Part shown: one piece after another, positions 35,635 through 47,057 of the stretch
Layout: every line of letters begins with the position of its first letter
Numbering within the stretch: position 1 is the stretch's first letter
From: Artemisia argyi
Taxonomy: Eukaryota; Streptophyta; Magnoliopsida; Asterales; Asteraceae
NCBI GenBank assembly: GCA_030686995.1
Contig: CM060704.1
Coordinates: 110,490,542-110,554,541, forward strand
Reading direction: 5' to 3'
Length of the DNA stretch: 64,000 nt
Made by a program: the position numbers and the translations under genes
The notes under the pieces: generated by a model
The model's input: the letters and a program-made list of their open reading frames with translations, nothing else
What the model was told of the DNA's origin: nothing
The model's database searches: none

Positions 35635-36050
35635 TGTAGAATCTTTGCACAGGTCTCGTTTCCAGGATCGTGTTTATGAACAAACAACATCATGTAGACA
35701 TCATTTAATTGAGAATACAAAACAGGAACAAAGAAGATGGGTGAACCCCTTATAACTGATATTTATAAAACGTATGGGTTATGTTGTTGATTACAAAATC
35801 CTAAACTATTTATACAAACTGAAACGTTGCTTCACAAGAGACACAACGATTCATCACAACGTTATAAAACTTGTAACCGTTGTAACCCTAAACTATATAA
35901 CCGTTTCTATCTAATGACCCATATTGGCCCATATCGACCCAACCCATATTAACTTTACAGGCTTTACATATCAATTACAGAAACATAATACATACTAAAT
36001 ACATTAACTAACTACTTTCATAAACCTGTTATATCATTAAGGTTCCAACA
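35635..36050 (-). repeat. LTR (left) of the small non-autonomous element
   Basis: 416 bp, TGTAGAATC ... GGTTCCAACA on the plus strand; nearly identical to 37062-37465. Confidence 0.85.
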
Positions 36051-37061
36051 TTCTCCCCCCTAATGATATAACCAGTAATTCTTGAGTCTTCTTCACTTGT
36101 CTTCATCATCTTCTTTTCTTGATTTTCTGGGTATGTGATCAAACTCGCCTCGCTGTTGAAAGTCAAATCCGCCTAGCAAATAATTGTCACGTCCGCTTCC
36201 TGCTAATGATAACTATTGTCCGCTTCACCACTATTGACAATCAAACCCGCTTCTCCGCTGTTGATCTTGATCAATCCCGCTATTCCGCTGTTGATCTTAA
36301 ACTACCCTTAACCCAATTTGTTCTAACACCTACAGCACCCTGGTTAACCAATGGTTTACCTATTGTATCTTCCAAGAATAGTACCCTGGTTTCCTATTAA
36401 CCAACTATCCTTAATCCTCCTGGTTTCTATAAGAGACCTATTGCTTTTGCCAAAACACCCTGGTCTCTCACAAAACCAAATCCCTGGTTTCACCACAAAA
36501 CCAAAACAACTTCCTGGTTTCACCACAAAACCAAAACAACTCCCTGGTTTCATCACAAAACCTGTTGTTTAAACACTAAAAACAATATCCTGTTTTTTTT
36601 TTTACCAAAAACTATTGTTTTTAGATCCACCTGAAACAACTCCCTGTTTTTCACCACAAAAAACTATTGTTCCTACTCCAAGAATAGTTTTCCCGGTTGT
36701 AAGACAAACCCAAAACAATTATTTCAATTCCCTAAGAAATGATACACGATTTTCGGTTGTCTAACAAATCTACTATTCTAATCCTTTCCAATCATAATAA
36801 TTCTTAATTCCAACACTAGATACCCACAATTCAAAATTGAGAAAAAAAAACTTGTCTCACTATGTTCGGTTTCTTGATTCAGCCTTTGATTCCTCTTCTG
36901 CAAATCTTTTCAAAAATGAAATTCTGGGTTTTCATTTTTTCTTTTCAATCGTTAACAGAAATAAATTTTGAGTTCGTTCTTCGTGGTATCTTCAATACGA
37001 TCCAAAAAACCCAAGTCCGCTGCCTCCCTCGAATCTATTCAACCCTAGGCTCTGATGCCAC
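36051..37061 (-). other. Interior of the small non-autonomous element
   Basis: No coding frame. Contains short tandem repeats: three copies of about 30 bases around CCTGGTTTCACCACAAAACC (36480-36560) and repeated CCGCTGTTGATCTT units (36250-36300). Ends in the primer-binding site. Confidence 0.7.
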
Positions 37062-37465
37062 TGTAGAATCTTTGCACAGGTCTCGTTTCCAGGATTGTGT
37101 TTATGAACAAACAACATCATGTAGACATCATTTAATTGAGAATACAAAACAGGAACAAAGAAGATGGGTGAACCCCTTATAACTGATATTTATAAAACGT
37201 ACGGGTTATGTTGTTGATTACAAAATCCTAAACTATTTATACAAACTGAAACGTTGCTTCACAAGAGACACAACGATTCATCACAACGTTATAAAACTTC
37301 TAACTGTTGTAACCCTAAACTATATAACTGTTTCTATCTAATGACCCATATTGGCCCATATCGACCCAGCCCATATTAACTTTACAGGCTTTACATATCA
37401 ATTACAGAAACATAATACATACTAAATACATTAACTAACTACTTTCATAAACCTGTTATATCATT
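37062..37465 (-). repeat. LTR (right, 5' in element sense) of the small element, truncated
   Basis: Matches the left LTR up to TATATCATT, then diverges. The last 12 bases (AAGGTTCCAACA) are missing. Confidence 0.83.
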
Positions 37466-37688
37466 TGGTTTACACGTGTTTATTCCTTTCGCGTTTGATA
37501 CATTTGGTTTCCTTGCATCTGAGGCGGCGGAACTACTCAACAGGGTCCAACGAGTTATGAACAGTAATGTTATGACACATAGATTCACAAATGTAGTTTT
37601 CAAAAAAGTTAGCTTTGCAATCCAGAAAGGGCTAGCGGCGCAGCTTGTTGCCCGTTTGCCTTCAACCACTATGTCAATTCTATTTTGA
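37466..37688 (+). pseudogene. Unrecognised gene fragment, 3' part
   Basis: FIPFAFDTFGFLASEAAELLNRVQRVM and FAIQKGLAAQLVARLPS form a helical, conserved-looking C-terminus ending in a normal stop (TGA at 37686). Similar tails occur in uncharacterised plant proteins, often next to transposon-derived sequences; I cannot name the family. It joins in frame with 35634. Confidence 0.5.
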
Positions 37689-37709
37689 TGAAATAAAAAA
37701 TTATATTGT

Positions 37710-38196
37710 TGATACAAAAGTTGGGCGTTCCTAGTTTGGACTCTTGCTCTCGTACCAATTAGCTCTTAATGCTTGAAACCTGCGCACTAAGAAAGTAAAC
37801 AAACACCGTTGGGCTTATCGTGGGATTGTCTCCCACGATTATCCTCCATCGTGAGAGTAAGTAATCGGTTTAGGGTTATATTAAAGAGTTAGGGTTTCGC
37901 AAATTGTACCTTTAATGAGAATTATGTCATTCTATATATAGGCGCAGAATCCTTGTAGGTTTCGTGCTCCTTACTCTTCGCACACATGGTGCTTATCCTG
38001 TCCAAGGATCGTTATCCGTAAATAGAAGATCCTTATCTAGACCATAAATAGTTTGGTTGGGCTTGGGCCTACGTGAGTCCAACCCATTGGTAGTGCGGCC
38101 CAAATCATTGTTATGATAGCCCACTCGTGGTGGGTTTAGGCTTTAGTAATGTTTATCATTTGGGCTTGCGGCCCAAATATAGACTATACGTCATCA
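37710..38196 (-). repeat. 3' LTR of Tat-2
   Basis: 487 bp, TGATACAAAAG ... CGTCATCA, clearly homologous to both Tat-1 LTRs. Contains the conserved ATCGTGGGA/TCCCACGAT inverted repeat near 37817-37839. Confidence 0.9.
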
Positions 38197-38428
38197 TGTC
38201 CCCCCAGTCTAGTGTGCGCGGCTCGTAGCCGCGGATGCTAGACTAGTAAAAGCAGCGGTAAGTGTGGCGGGAAAAAATTACCGCCCAATATTAGGAACCA
38301 TGTATCTAGTCCAAAATATCTCAAAAAATGCCTCGGGAAACGGGGAGTGTGTCCACGTATTCTTCGGGAGATGTGAAAAAGTGTATGTACCTTCTCATAT
38401 TCTAGCCACACGATTATATTAGTGGATT

Positions 38429-38470
38429 CCACGTGGTGACCTTTCTAGGGTTTTTGTGACCCTATATAAA
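38429..38470 (+). promoter_or_regulatory. Promoter of the antisense gene in Tat-2
   Basis: G-box CCACGTGG (38429-38436) and TATA box CTATATAAA (38462-38470), 147 bases before ATG 38617. The same layout as Tat-1, though the flanking DNA has diverged. Confidence 0.65.
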
Positions 38471-38616
38471 TCATCGCCTCCCCTTTTTACTGAAAACATC
38501 ACAGTATAAAACCTACTTCCGCCATTTTCAAACTTTCCAAAGCTTCTTTAAGAGATCAACTGTTTTATTAGGTAATCGCGAGTACGCGCCTTAGCTAGTA
38601 TTGTCATTCCTTAGAA

Positions 38617-41171
38617 ATGGTTCGTCAATTAGAAGAGTTTCCATCTGAAATGGACGAGGATGAACTTCGTCAGTTCTCCTCTGATTATTTCATTCCCCTG
38701 GATGTGCATCCGGTAGTACCGGAGGCAAACGCGTGTATCGCGGATTTCCCTGAGGGAAAAATAGGGTTATATACGCGCTTTTTTGAGTACGCGAAACAGC
38801 GCGTACCTATATCCTTATTCTTGAGTAATGTGCTCAACTTCTACCATCTTCATATTTCCCAGCTGCACTGTATAGGTGTGGCAAAAATATCAAAATTTTG
38901 AAATAAACTGCCGTTTGCTTGCAGTCAACCCTACCATTAATCTATTCCATGCGTTTTACTGCACAACGTGGTCGCATGGATGGGTATCTTTTACGAAGCG
39001 CTCTGGGCGCCTTCAGTGTTATACAGACAATGTAGATTCCCTTAGGGATTGGAGGGAAAATTTTTTCTTGGTAGATGATATAGTGTTTCCATCGCCATTT
39101 GAGTTTTATACTCAAGGGACGCTGCCAAGGGATGAGCGCCCTTTACCCGGTTCGTATAGCGCGGAGGATGCGGATACGATTGATGCCAACCGCATCCCCA
39201 TTAACTCCTACCCTGAGGAGTTTTTGGTTCATGTGGGGCTGAGTCGCAACTATTTCCATGGTTCTGAGGAGGTTCCAATATTCCTCGACGAGAGCGGCCC
39301 GGGTGGGTGCTTGTCCTTTTTTACCTTCGCTTCAATAATGTAAGCGCTCGTTTATTTGTAATTTCAATAACTAAGTTGTTTTTGTTATTTGTTCATATGT
39401 TGCGCAGAAATGGATTTGTTTGCCGTAGTGAAGCTGGAGAAGCCCAAGCAGGTGACAGTGGGGGTGCGCCCTCTTAGGGACGGTGAGGAGCCAATTTTGG
39501 AAGCTACTGCGGGACACACAACGGTGTTGGTGCAAGATGGGTCTGAGGATTCTCCTCCCGCTGCTGCACTTGTTACTCCTATGCAGAGTGTTCCTCCTTC
39601 TGGGGAGAAGTCTCCCGTGGTAGAGGAATTGCATATTGAGGGAAGTGCGCAGGGCGTAAAGCGGAAGGGAGCGTCTGATGGTTATGGCGTTGGTACCTCC
39701 AAGAGGAGGCGCCATCTTATTGCTGATGAAGAATCGTCCGCAGCAGATGACACGTCCGCTACTGGCGCGGATAAGGATATTTCCAAGTCTTCTCCCTTTT
39801 TGTAAGGGATGATCACATTTCTTTTGCATTACTTGTTATGCTATGCGCTGACCTTCTTCCTTTGCTTGTAGTGACCATGCTGCAGAGGGTGATGCGGCGT
39901 TTGTTGAAAGCTTGGTCCCCCCTCAGGATGCTAACGTGGAGGAGACGGTGAAGGTAGCTGAGGAGATGTCTACGCAGCAGTTGATGGAGGAGCTAGCTAC
40001 TGCTGCTGAGCGTCAGACTGAGTTGGTCACTCAGTTGAAGACGCGTTATGTTGGTGAAGGTGGTATTCTCGCTCAGAAAGATGAGGAGATTGCATTGCTC
40101 AAGGCGCAGTTGGCTGATGCGCGAGCAGAGGTAGAGTCTGTCACAGAGCATGCGAAGAAGGTTACTGATGAGAAGCTATCCGTGATGGCTGAGCTGCAGC
40201 ACGAACGCGGGGAGCTGCATCAGTTCAGGTCTAACTTATCTTGGGGGATAAAGTACCTTGAAGAGAAAAAGGCTGAGCACTTCGGCCATATTGATGACCT
40301 TCGCGCTCAAGTTGAGAATGCTCTGAAGGTGCAGGAGGACAAGCTGTGCAAGCTGAGTATAGAATACGATGAGGAGTTATATCCCCATCTTATGTCTACG
40401 ATCGCTGAGCGCAGGTATGTGTTGTCTATTCTGCAATTATTACTTACTATATGTATTAATGCTCTTTTTTCATTCTAATGCCTCCGTTGTTGCTTGTGTA
40501 GGTGGTTGATCAGCCATGGTTTGCGCCTAGCTGCTATGGGCACGTTGGAGTCCCCGGAGGTGTTGGAGGCCTTTGGTAAGGTTGTAGAGTGCGCCGTGGA
40601 GCGTGGCAGGGCGCAGGCTGTGGAGGAACTCCGTGAGGCCAAAATGCTGACAGTGTCACTTGCTAAAGTGCCTGGTTATAAGGCGGACGCCTATGATGAG
40701 CTTGTGAAGGCCATGGAGGGGATGAAGTTTTTTGAGCTTCCACATATTGCGCGGCTAGAGCGCGACCAGGATTACCCCATAAAGCTGATTATGGAGGGGT
40801 TAACCCTGGGGAGGCACATTTTGGAGGATGCAGAGGCTCAACCTGAATTTTTCTTGAAGCCTGACGAGTCGCAGTTGCAGGTTCCAGTCTTTGCGCAGCC
40901 GCGTGATATTCTTAACCCCTTCGCCCTTGAGAAGGAGGTCCCTCTGAAGGAGGTCTTAGAGGCTCATGTGGAGAGGGCGGCAAAGAAGAAGGGTGTGAAG
41001 GGGAAAGCTATCCTTTGTGGTGTAGGCGCTGCGCATATCCCTAGATCAGATGGAGTCTCAGTCAGCGTGGCGACCGTTTCACCTAAGGATGCATTACTTT
41101 TGAGGAGACTCCAAGAGGCTGGGAGCTCTGCTGACCAAGAGCGTAGCCCTGAGCGCTGTCATAGTATGTAA
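38617..41171 (+). pseudogene. Antisense spliced gene of Tat-2 (Transposase_28-like)
   Basis: Exons 38617-39339, 39408-39801, 39872-40414 and 40502-41171, with introns of 68, 70 and 87 bases that all start GT and end AG. The final exon reads 222 codons to the stop at 41169 and keeps the C-terminal tail that Tat-1 lost. Only one clear break: an extra A near 38890 (CAAAATTTT against CAAATTTT in Tat-1) shifts exon 1. Residues 1-81 differ from Tat-1 at 8 positions. Coiled coil in exon 3, basic KRKGA and KRRRH patches in exon 2. Function unknown; lack of pol-like motifs separates it from gag-pol. Confidence 0.78.
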
Positions 41172-41874
41172 TATACATGGACTTTTGTAACTTGTAAATG
41201 TACGGTTCTTATAAATAACAACTTATATCTTTTGTTCGTGTGCTATGTTACCTGTACTTAGATTGTTATCCTTTGTGTAAAAGATCAACTAAGAGTCAAA
41301 TTGAAACCGTGACATACTCATATTAAGTGCGTAACTTAAAAAACAAATCATAAATATGAAGATAGACTTGCATTATTTTGCAAAGACTTTTATCAAATGA
41401 CCAAGAGTCTTGGCTCATAAATTGCTAAGCATGTACGGTGTACGTGATATTGCGCATCCTTCGTGGAATGCGCATGGAAACTTACTTCAACGTCTTGAAG
41501 GTAAGACGCTTAGCAAGGATGCGTGATCCAGTGTTGATGGGTTTGCAACACTCTTACTCAACGAGTTAGTTAGTAGGTTTACACATCCTTTCTGCCATCG
41601 TGGGTCTTAATAAGTGCATGCACGCCATGTAGGCAAAATATAAAATAACAATATTGAAACATAATAGAAATGTACGCAATAAAGTGAAGTGTGTTATGGA
41701 GTTAGCTAGAAACCACAACGTTTTATTAATACTTGCAAGTTTTAAAAGACAATTCCTAAAAAAGAAAAGAAAATTCAAAGACAGACATTTATTGGGCACG
41801 TACTAAAGTGCAAGGTTGTCTGTTTGTGGCCGTAGCCTTTCCTAAAGATAGCATCTCTTTAGATTGCAGATATT
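41172..41874. other. Convergent spacer in Tat-2
   Basis: Aligns by eye with 15945-16634 of Tat-1. AT-rich, no gene. Confidence 0.55.
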
Positions 41875-42867
41875 CTAAGTGCGTGCCAGCTCGTGGCCTT
41901 CCATATCGCGCAGCTTGTATGCACCATTACCTAGTACATCTGTGACCTCATAGGGTCCTTCCCATTTTGGTCCAAGCTTGCCCATGTCTTCTGCGTGGCT
42001 TGCATCATTAGTGCGGTATACAAAGTCTCCTGGCTTGAAAGAAGTGTGTTTGACCTTTGCATCATAATACTTCTTCATCTTTGCTTTAGCCTTCGCTTCG
42101 CGTATAGCTGCGCGTTCACGCCTTTCTTCCAGCAAGTCCAAGTCTATGCGCCGCTCCTCGTCATTTGTTGTGACATTCATTTCCGCTGTACGTATAGTTG
42201 GCATTCCAATTTCGGCTAGTATGACGGCTTCTGTCCCATAGACAAGAGAGAATGGTGTGTCTTCGGTACTGGTTTTGATTGTCGTGCGGTGTGCCCATAA
42301 AACATGTGACAATTCGTCCACCCATTTTCCTTTATGTCTGTCAAGGCACGATTTTATTCCTTAGCCTAGACTGCGATTCGCGCGTTCAACCAAGCCATTG
42401 GTTTGTGGTTGTTTCACTGAAGCGAAGTGTTGTGTGATGTTTAATTGCGCGCACCAATCTTTGAATGGGTTATCGCAGAATTGTTTTCCGTTATCTAAGA
42501 TAATTTCCCCAGGTAGTCCGAAGCGACACACAATGTTGTCCCACATGAAGCGTTTTACCTGGTTGCCAGTGATTCTCACCACTGCTTTTGCCTCAATCCA
42601 CTTGGTAAAATAGTCTATGGCTACGATGAGGAATTTCAGTCCTCCCGCTGCAACTGGGAAAGGGCCTGCGATGTCGATGCCCCATTTATAGAATGGCCAT
42701 GGTGAGGTGATGGGGGTTAACTCTTGTTGTGGTCGGTGCGGAATTGGCCTGTGGACTTGGCAATTACTGCATTTCTTTATCATATCCCGCGCGTCACGGT
42801 GCATAGTAGGCCAATAATATCCTGATCGTAGGGTGCGCACCACTACGGACCGTGGTCCCGAGTGCAT
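41875..42867 (-). pseudogene. Integrase of Tat-2
   Basis: Same motifs as Tat-1: CSNCQVHRP, GIDIAGPF, ILDNGKQFCDNPF, TNGLVERANRSL, then WAHRTT and GPYEV. Here the DNG motif reads LDNG (usually SDNG) and the conserved glycine/arginine of NGLVERANRS are kept. Stops: 42361-42363 after RSLG, 41875-41877 (TAG for Trp) and 42892-42894. All segments stay in one frame. Confidence 0.87.
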
Positions 42868-42891
42868 GCTACATGATCCAGTGTGAATTTC

Positions 42892-43591
42892 TCAGAGTAC
42901 ATAATCTGCTTGAAGAGGTCCAACACATCGGAGCCAAGGTTGTAGGAATGAACGTCGATATAGGATGCCATCTCGGAGTTCAAATCTCTGCGCTGTGTGC
43001 CGCACCCTTCGAGCATCCTTCTGATCTTGTGGTAAGATTCCTTTGCTTATAAATTCAATGATAGGTGTCATCCACGTGGGATCCTGTTCCTCTATCACCG
43101 TGGATACTTCCATCTCCAAGATTGATTTATTTTTTAGAGTTTCTACCAATACATGTTTTGATAGGTGCGCAAAGCTTGTAGATGCGATCTTGCTAAGCGA
43201 GTCAGCTTTCCTGTTGTCTCTTCTAGGTACTTGTTTGATTGTGAACCTCTCAAAGCTCTGAATTAAAGACTTGGTTTTTTCAAGGTATTGGATCATGTGT
43301 TCATCCTTGACTTCATATTCACCTAGCACGTGGTTAGCTACTAGCCTGGAATCCACATTTGCCTCTAGGTTGCGTACACCCATTTGAATTGCAATACGTA
43401 GTCCAGCAAGTAGGGCTTCGTATTCTGCCTCATTGTTTGTGGCTGTGAATTCGAAGCGCAGTGCGTAGGTGAATTCTACCCCCTCTAGATTAGTAAGGAT
43501 AAGGCCTGCGCCTGATCCATCCACGCATGAGGATCCATCTGTGAATAGAACCCATGGTTCTTGTAACTCTGTCTTGCCTGTTGAAGGTGGA
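42892..43591 (-). pseudogene. Archaeal-type RNase H of Tat-2, truncated by the Sirevirus
   Basis: NNEAEYEALLAGL, NVDSRLVANHVLGEYE and DNRKADSLSKIAS as in Tat-1, ending DPTWMTPIIEFISKGIL. The N-terminal end is cut at 43591, in the segment equivalent to about 18380 of Tat-1. Confidence 0.85.
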
Positions 43592-44118
43592 TGTTGGGAT
43601 ATAAAAGATCAAGGTACTTCTGTATGTCAAAGTACTGCTGCATGAAGAATAAAGTCGAAGTACTGCTGAAGATAAAAGTCAAAGTACTGCTGTTTACTGA
43701 AGAATGTTCAAAGTACTTCGAAGGATACAAGGACTTAAGTGCAATATTAGTTAAAGGATTAATGTGTAATATTGAACGAATATTCTAGAATTAGTTAGGG
43801 ATAATGACTTATCGTTCAAGTTATATGTTGTAAACCGACTTAAGGTTATCTATATAAAGAGCCTTAAGAGGTATTAGTTGATATATGTTTTTAGAGCTGT
43901 TCAAAGTCGATAATAGTTAGGAATTGTTAGTGAATCTGTGTAACAAAGCAGGTTCAAAGTTTGGTTAATATAAAGTTCTTCTTAAGCTTTGTGTTAATAG
44001 ATTCCGCATACTTTACAAGGTTAAACGGTGTTTCAATATTAATAGTGTTAAGTTTACTTAATATTATTAAACCTTTACAAGCTACAAAGTAGTTTGATCA
44101 GAGTACATCGATTCAACA
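43592..44118 (+). repeat. 5' LTR of the Sirevirus
   Basis: 527 bp from TGTTGGGATA to GATTCAACA, a TGTTG/CAACA pair. TATA box TATATAAAG at 43851-43859. The first 140 bases contain five AGTACT/GGTACT words in a CAAAGTACTGCTG context. Confidence 0.88.
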
Positions 44119-44120
44119 AG

Positions 44121-44132
44121 TGGTATCAGAGC
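44121..44132 (+). other. Primer-binding site of the Sirevirus
   Basis: TGGTATCAGAGC, a perfect tRNA-iMet site, two bases after the LTR. Confidence 0.92.
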
Positions 44133-44196
44133 TTGTGTTGGAAACTCTGATTAAGAAGAAAAACCTTTAAACCGATTATACTTCAAACCCTTCAAG

Positions 44197-47049
44197 ATGT
44201 CAACAGAGGCTACACCTGCTCCATCAATCACTGCTGTTAGAATTCCAACTGTTAAGAAAGGAGAATATGACTTATGGGCCATGAAGATGAGGCAGTACAT
44301 TGCCATCACAGACCATGCACTATGGGATGTGATTGTCAATGGTAATATGCAAATTGAAGAACCAGTGGAGATTCCTGGACAACCAACACCACCTAAGCCA
44401 ACCATACCAGCTGCTACCAAAAGAAATCAAGACAAAGCTCTCAACATACTGCTCTCTGCTATTCCTGATGGTTACTTATTAAAGTTTCATGATGCCAAGG
44501 ATGCCAAACAACTATGGGCTGCAATTAAGAAGAAATTTGGAGGTAATGATGCTTCCAAGAAGATGCACAGGAACTTGCTGAAGCAACAATTTGAAACTTT
44601 CACTGTTGGTAAAAGAGAAGGTCTTGATTCTGCTTATGAAAGATTCCAAAATTTTCTGAGTATGCTAGAACTATATGATGCTGAGGCATCAGTTGAAGAT
44701 GCTAATTTGAAGTTCTTGATAAGCTTACCATCAGCATGGCATGTAGTTGCTACTATGATCAGAGGACAACCAGGGCTGGATACAATGGACTTTGATGATC
44801 TCTACAACAATCTGAAGGTGTATGAGCATGAGATGAATGGTACTACAGGTTCAAGCACACATCAGAAACCCCAAAACATTGCTTTTGTCAGTTCTGAAAA
44901 CAGAAGCAGTACTTCCAACAAAGGTACTGCTTATCCTGTCCAAAGTATTGTGACTGAAACTCAGGTTCCATGTACAACTATGGTCACTACCACTTCATCA
45001 CAATCAATTACCCCCACCTAAGATGATGTTCTATGTTCATTCTTTGCTCAACAAGCATCTCTACCTATAACCTATCAAGAGGATGTATTGCAAATAGATG
45101 ATGATGCTTTGGAAGAAATTGATATCAGATGGCAAGTTGCCATGCTCACTGCAAGGATCAAGAAGTATGTGAATAAGACAGGAAAAGGCATCAATTTCAG
45201 AGCTAAATAGGGAATAACATTTGATAAGTCCAAAATTGAGTGCTTCAATTGTCAAAGGACTGGTCACTTTGCAAGGGAATGCAAATTTGCAAAGTATCAA
45301 GCAAACAAGATGATTGAACCATCCAAGCCTGAAAGAAAAGAGATTCCTATTACTGAACCAAAGCCAAAAGCTTTGGTTGCTCAAGAGAATCTATCAGAGA
45401 TTGATTGGTCCAATGAATTTAATGATGAACCTGTAACCTATTCAATGGTTGCATTGGAAGACTGGAGCACAGCATTTGATGAAGAGCCTGGATATGCTGC
45501 TTTGGAGTCAAGAGATGGTCTAGGAAGCTTTGATTGGAGCATGGAGTTTGAAGAAGCACCTGTTCAGCTTGCTATGGTAGCTACTTCACCAAGTTCATCT
45601 ACTAGCTCTGAGGTATGCTCTAAGTGCAATGATATGTATCAAAAGTTACTTAGTGAATATGTAGCTGAAAGAGATAAATTTCAAAGGGCTAGGGTTGAGA
45701 TAACTGGCTATCAGTTGACTTTAGAGTCAATGGAGGCCAAAATAATTACACATGAAAACAATGAAGTAGCGTGGGCTGAAACATATAAGCAACAGGAATA
45801 CCAAGTTAAGTTGAGTGAATGGAAACTAGGATGTAAGGTGTCTGAACTAGAGAAAGTTACTGCTCAGAGAGATAAGCTATTAGAAAAACTTACTGTTTGG
45901 AATGAATCAGGTCTGTCACATGTTCAATTTGTTGAAAAGCAAAGAACATCAAACATTAAAACTGACCTAGGTTATGATAATGATAGCAATGAAGGCATTC
46001 CATTTAAGAGTAAGGAACTAAATCTTACAGTAGATACCTCCACTAGTGATGAAGAGTTCAAAAGTTTAGATGAAAACATTTCTAGTGATGAGGAATACCC
46101 TAGTCTAACACCTCCTTAATTTAAGAAAGACAAGGGATACAATGCAGTTCCTAATCCCCCAGGTAGCTTTTAACCACCTAGGAAAGATGTTTCTTATTAT
46201 GGGGTAGATAATCTAGAGTTTAGGAAAAAGCTTAAAAGTCAATGTAATCCTGAAACTTTAGAAAAATCTGTTGAAGCACCTAAGGTTGATGAGAAAAAGT
46301 TTTCAAAACAAGCAGTACCTTCAAACACTTTTCAAAGTACTGCTGATCACTCAGCAGTACCTCCAAGAAAATACTTTCAAAATACTGCTAATTTTAGAAA
46401 ATCTTATGGAAAGGGATTTGGGGATTTTGGTCCAAAAGTCTGTTATGTATGTTATAGTCCTCATCATTTGATTAAAGACTGTGATTATCATTCAGAATAC
46501 TTAAGTAATTATCCAAAGACCAGAACTGCACAACCAAGTCATAGGGAGAATAGACCAAGAGATAACAAACCAGTTTGGAATTACACAAATAGGGTTAACC
46601 ATAGTAATGTCTCAAAAGACTATAGGTACCCTTATCAGAAAAGATCATACTCCAAACCCTCAGTACCTTCACAAAGTACTGATAGAAAGTTCCCTAACCA
46701 TGATGCTTCTAGCAAACACTCAAGTGTAAGACCTAGGAGATTCAATTACTACAACCCTAGAAGGTCTTACAACACAAGAAAAGATGCTAGAACACAGACC
46801 CCAACTCCAAAAGTTACAACTAAATGGGTTAAGAAAGAAAGTACTGCTGGGGAAGAACCATTACTTTCAGAGGTTAAGGGTGAAAAAGGGAAAATTGATC
46901 ATGATAAACCAACAGTTTTGGAAACAAAAACCTTAATTCTTGATCATGTTTTCAAAGACAGTGGTGATTACATACTCAAAGAATTTGAGTATGTCACTCC
47001 ACAAGGGGAACACAAGTCAGTAATGGCTTGGGTTCCTAAAAATAACTAA
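44197..47049 (+). pseudogene. gag of the Sirevirus, four stop codons in one frame
   Basis: ATG 44197 (MSTEATPAPSITAVRIP), with a UBN2-type domain: GEYDLWAMKMRQYIAITDHALW, then QLWAAIKKKFGGNDASKKM and LLKQQFETFTVG. Zinc knuckle CFNCQRTGHFAREC at 45241-45285 and a second, degenerate one (CYVCYSPHHLIKDC) at 46441-46482. In between lie an acidic region with repeated DWS motifs and a coiled coil. In-frame stops at 45019 (TAA), 45208 (TAG), 46117 (TAA) and 46171 (TAA); otherwise the frame is open to 47049, where it ends WVPKNN. Long gag with coiled coil and two knuckles fits Sireviruses. Confidence 0.85.
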
Positions 47050-47057
47050 CCTTTTTC

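Larger units (their letters stand above)
35635..37465 (-). mobile_element. Small non-autonomous LTR retrotransposon (TRIM/SMART-like)
   Basis: Direct repeats 35635-36050 and 37062-37465 surround a 1-kb non-coding interior. On the minus strand the LTR starts TGTTGGAACCTT and ends GATTCTACA, followed by GTGGCATCAGAGCC, a tRNA-iMet-type primer site (37047-37060). A polypurine tract TTAGGGGGGAGAA (36051-36063) precedes the 3' LTR. The right LTR lacks its outer ~12 bases and the target duplication, consistent with a small deletion at that junction. It depends on proteins supplied by other elements. Confidence 0.82.
37710..43591 (-). mobile_element. Second Tat-lineage element (Tat-2), interrupted by a Sirevirus
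   Basis: Same family as Tat-1: 3' LTR, polypurine tract and hairpin, antisense gene, integrase, archaeal-type RNase H. It stops within the RNase H at 43591, where a Sirevirus LTR begins. Its RT, protease, gag and 5' LTR should lie to the right of the window, beyond the Sirevirus. Confidence 0.87.
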
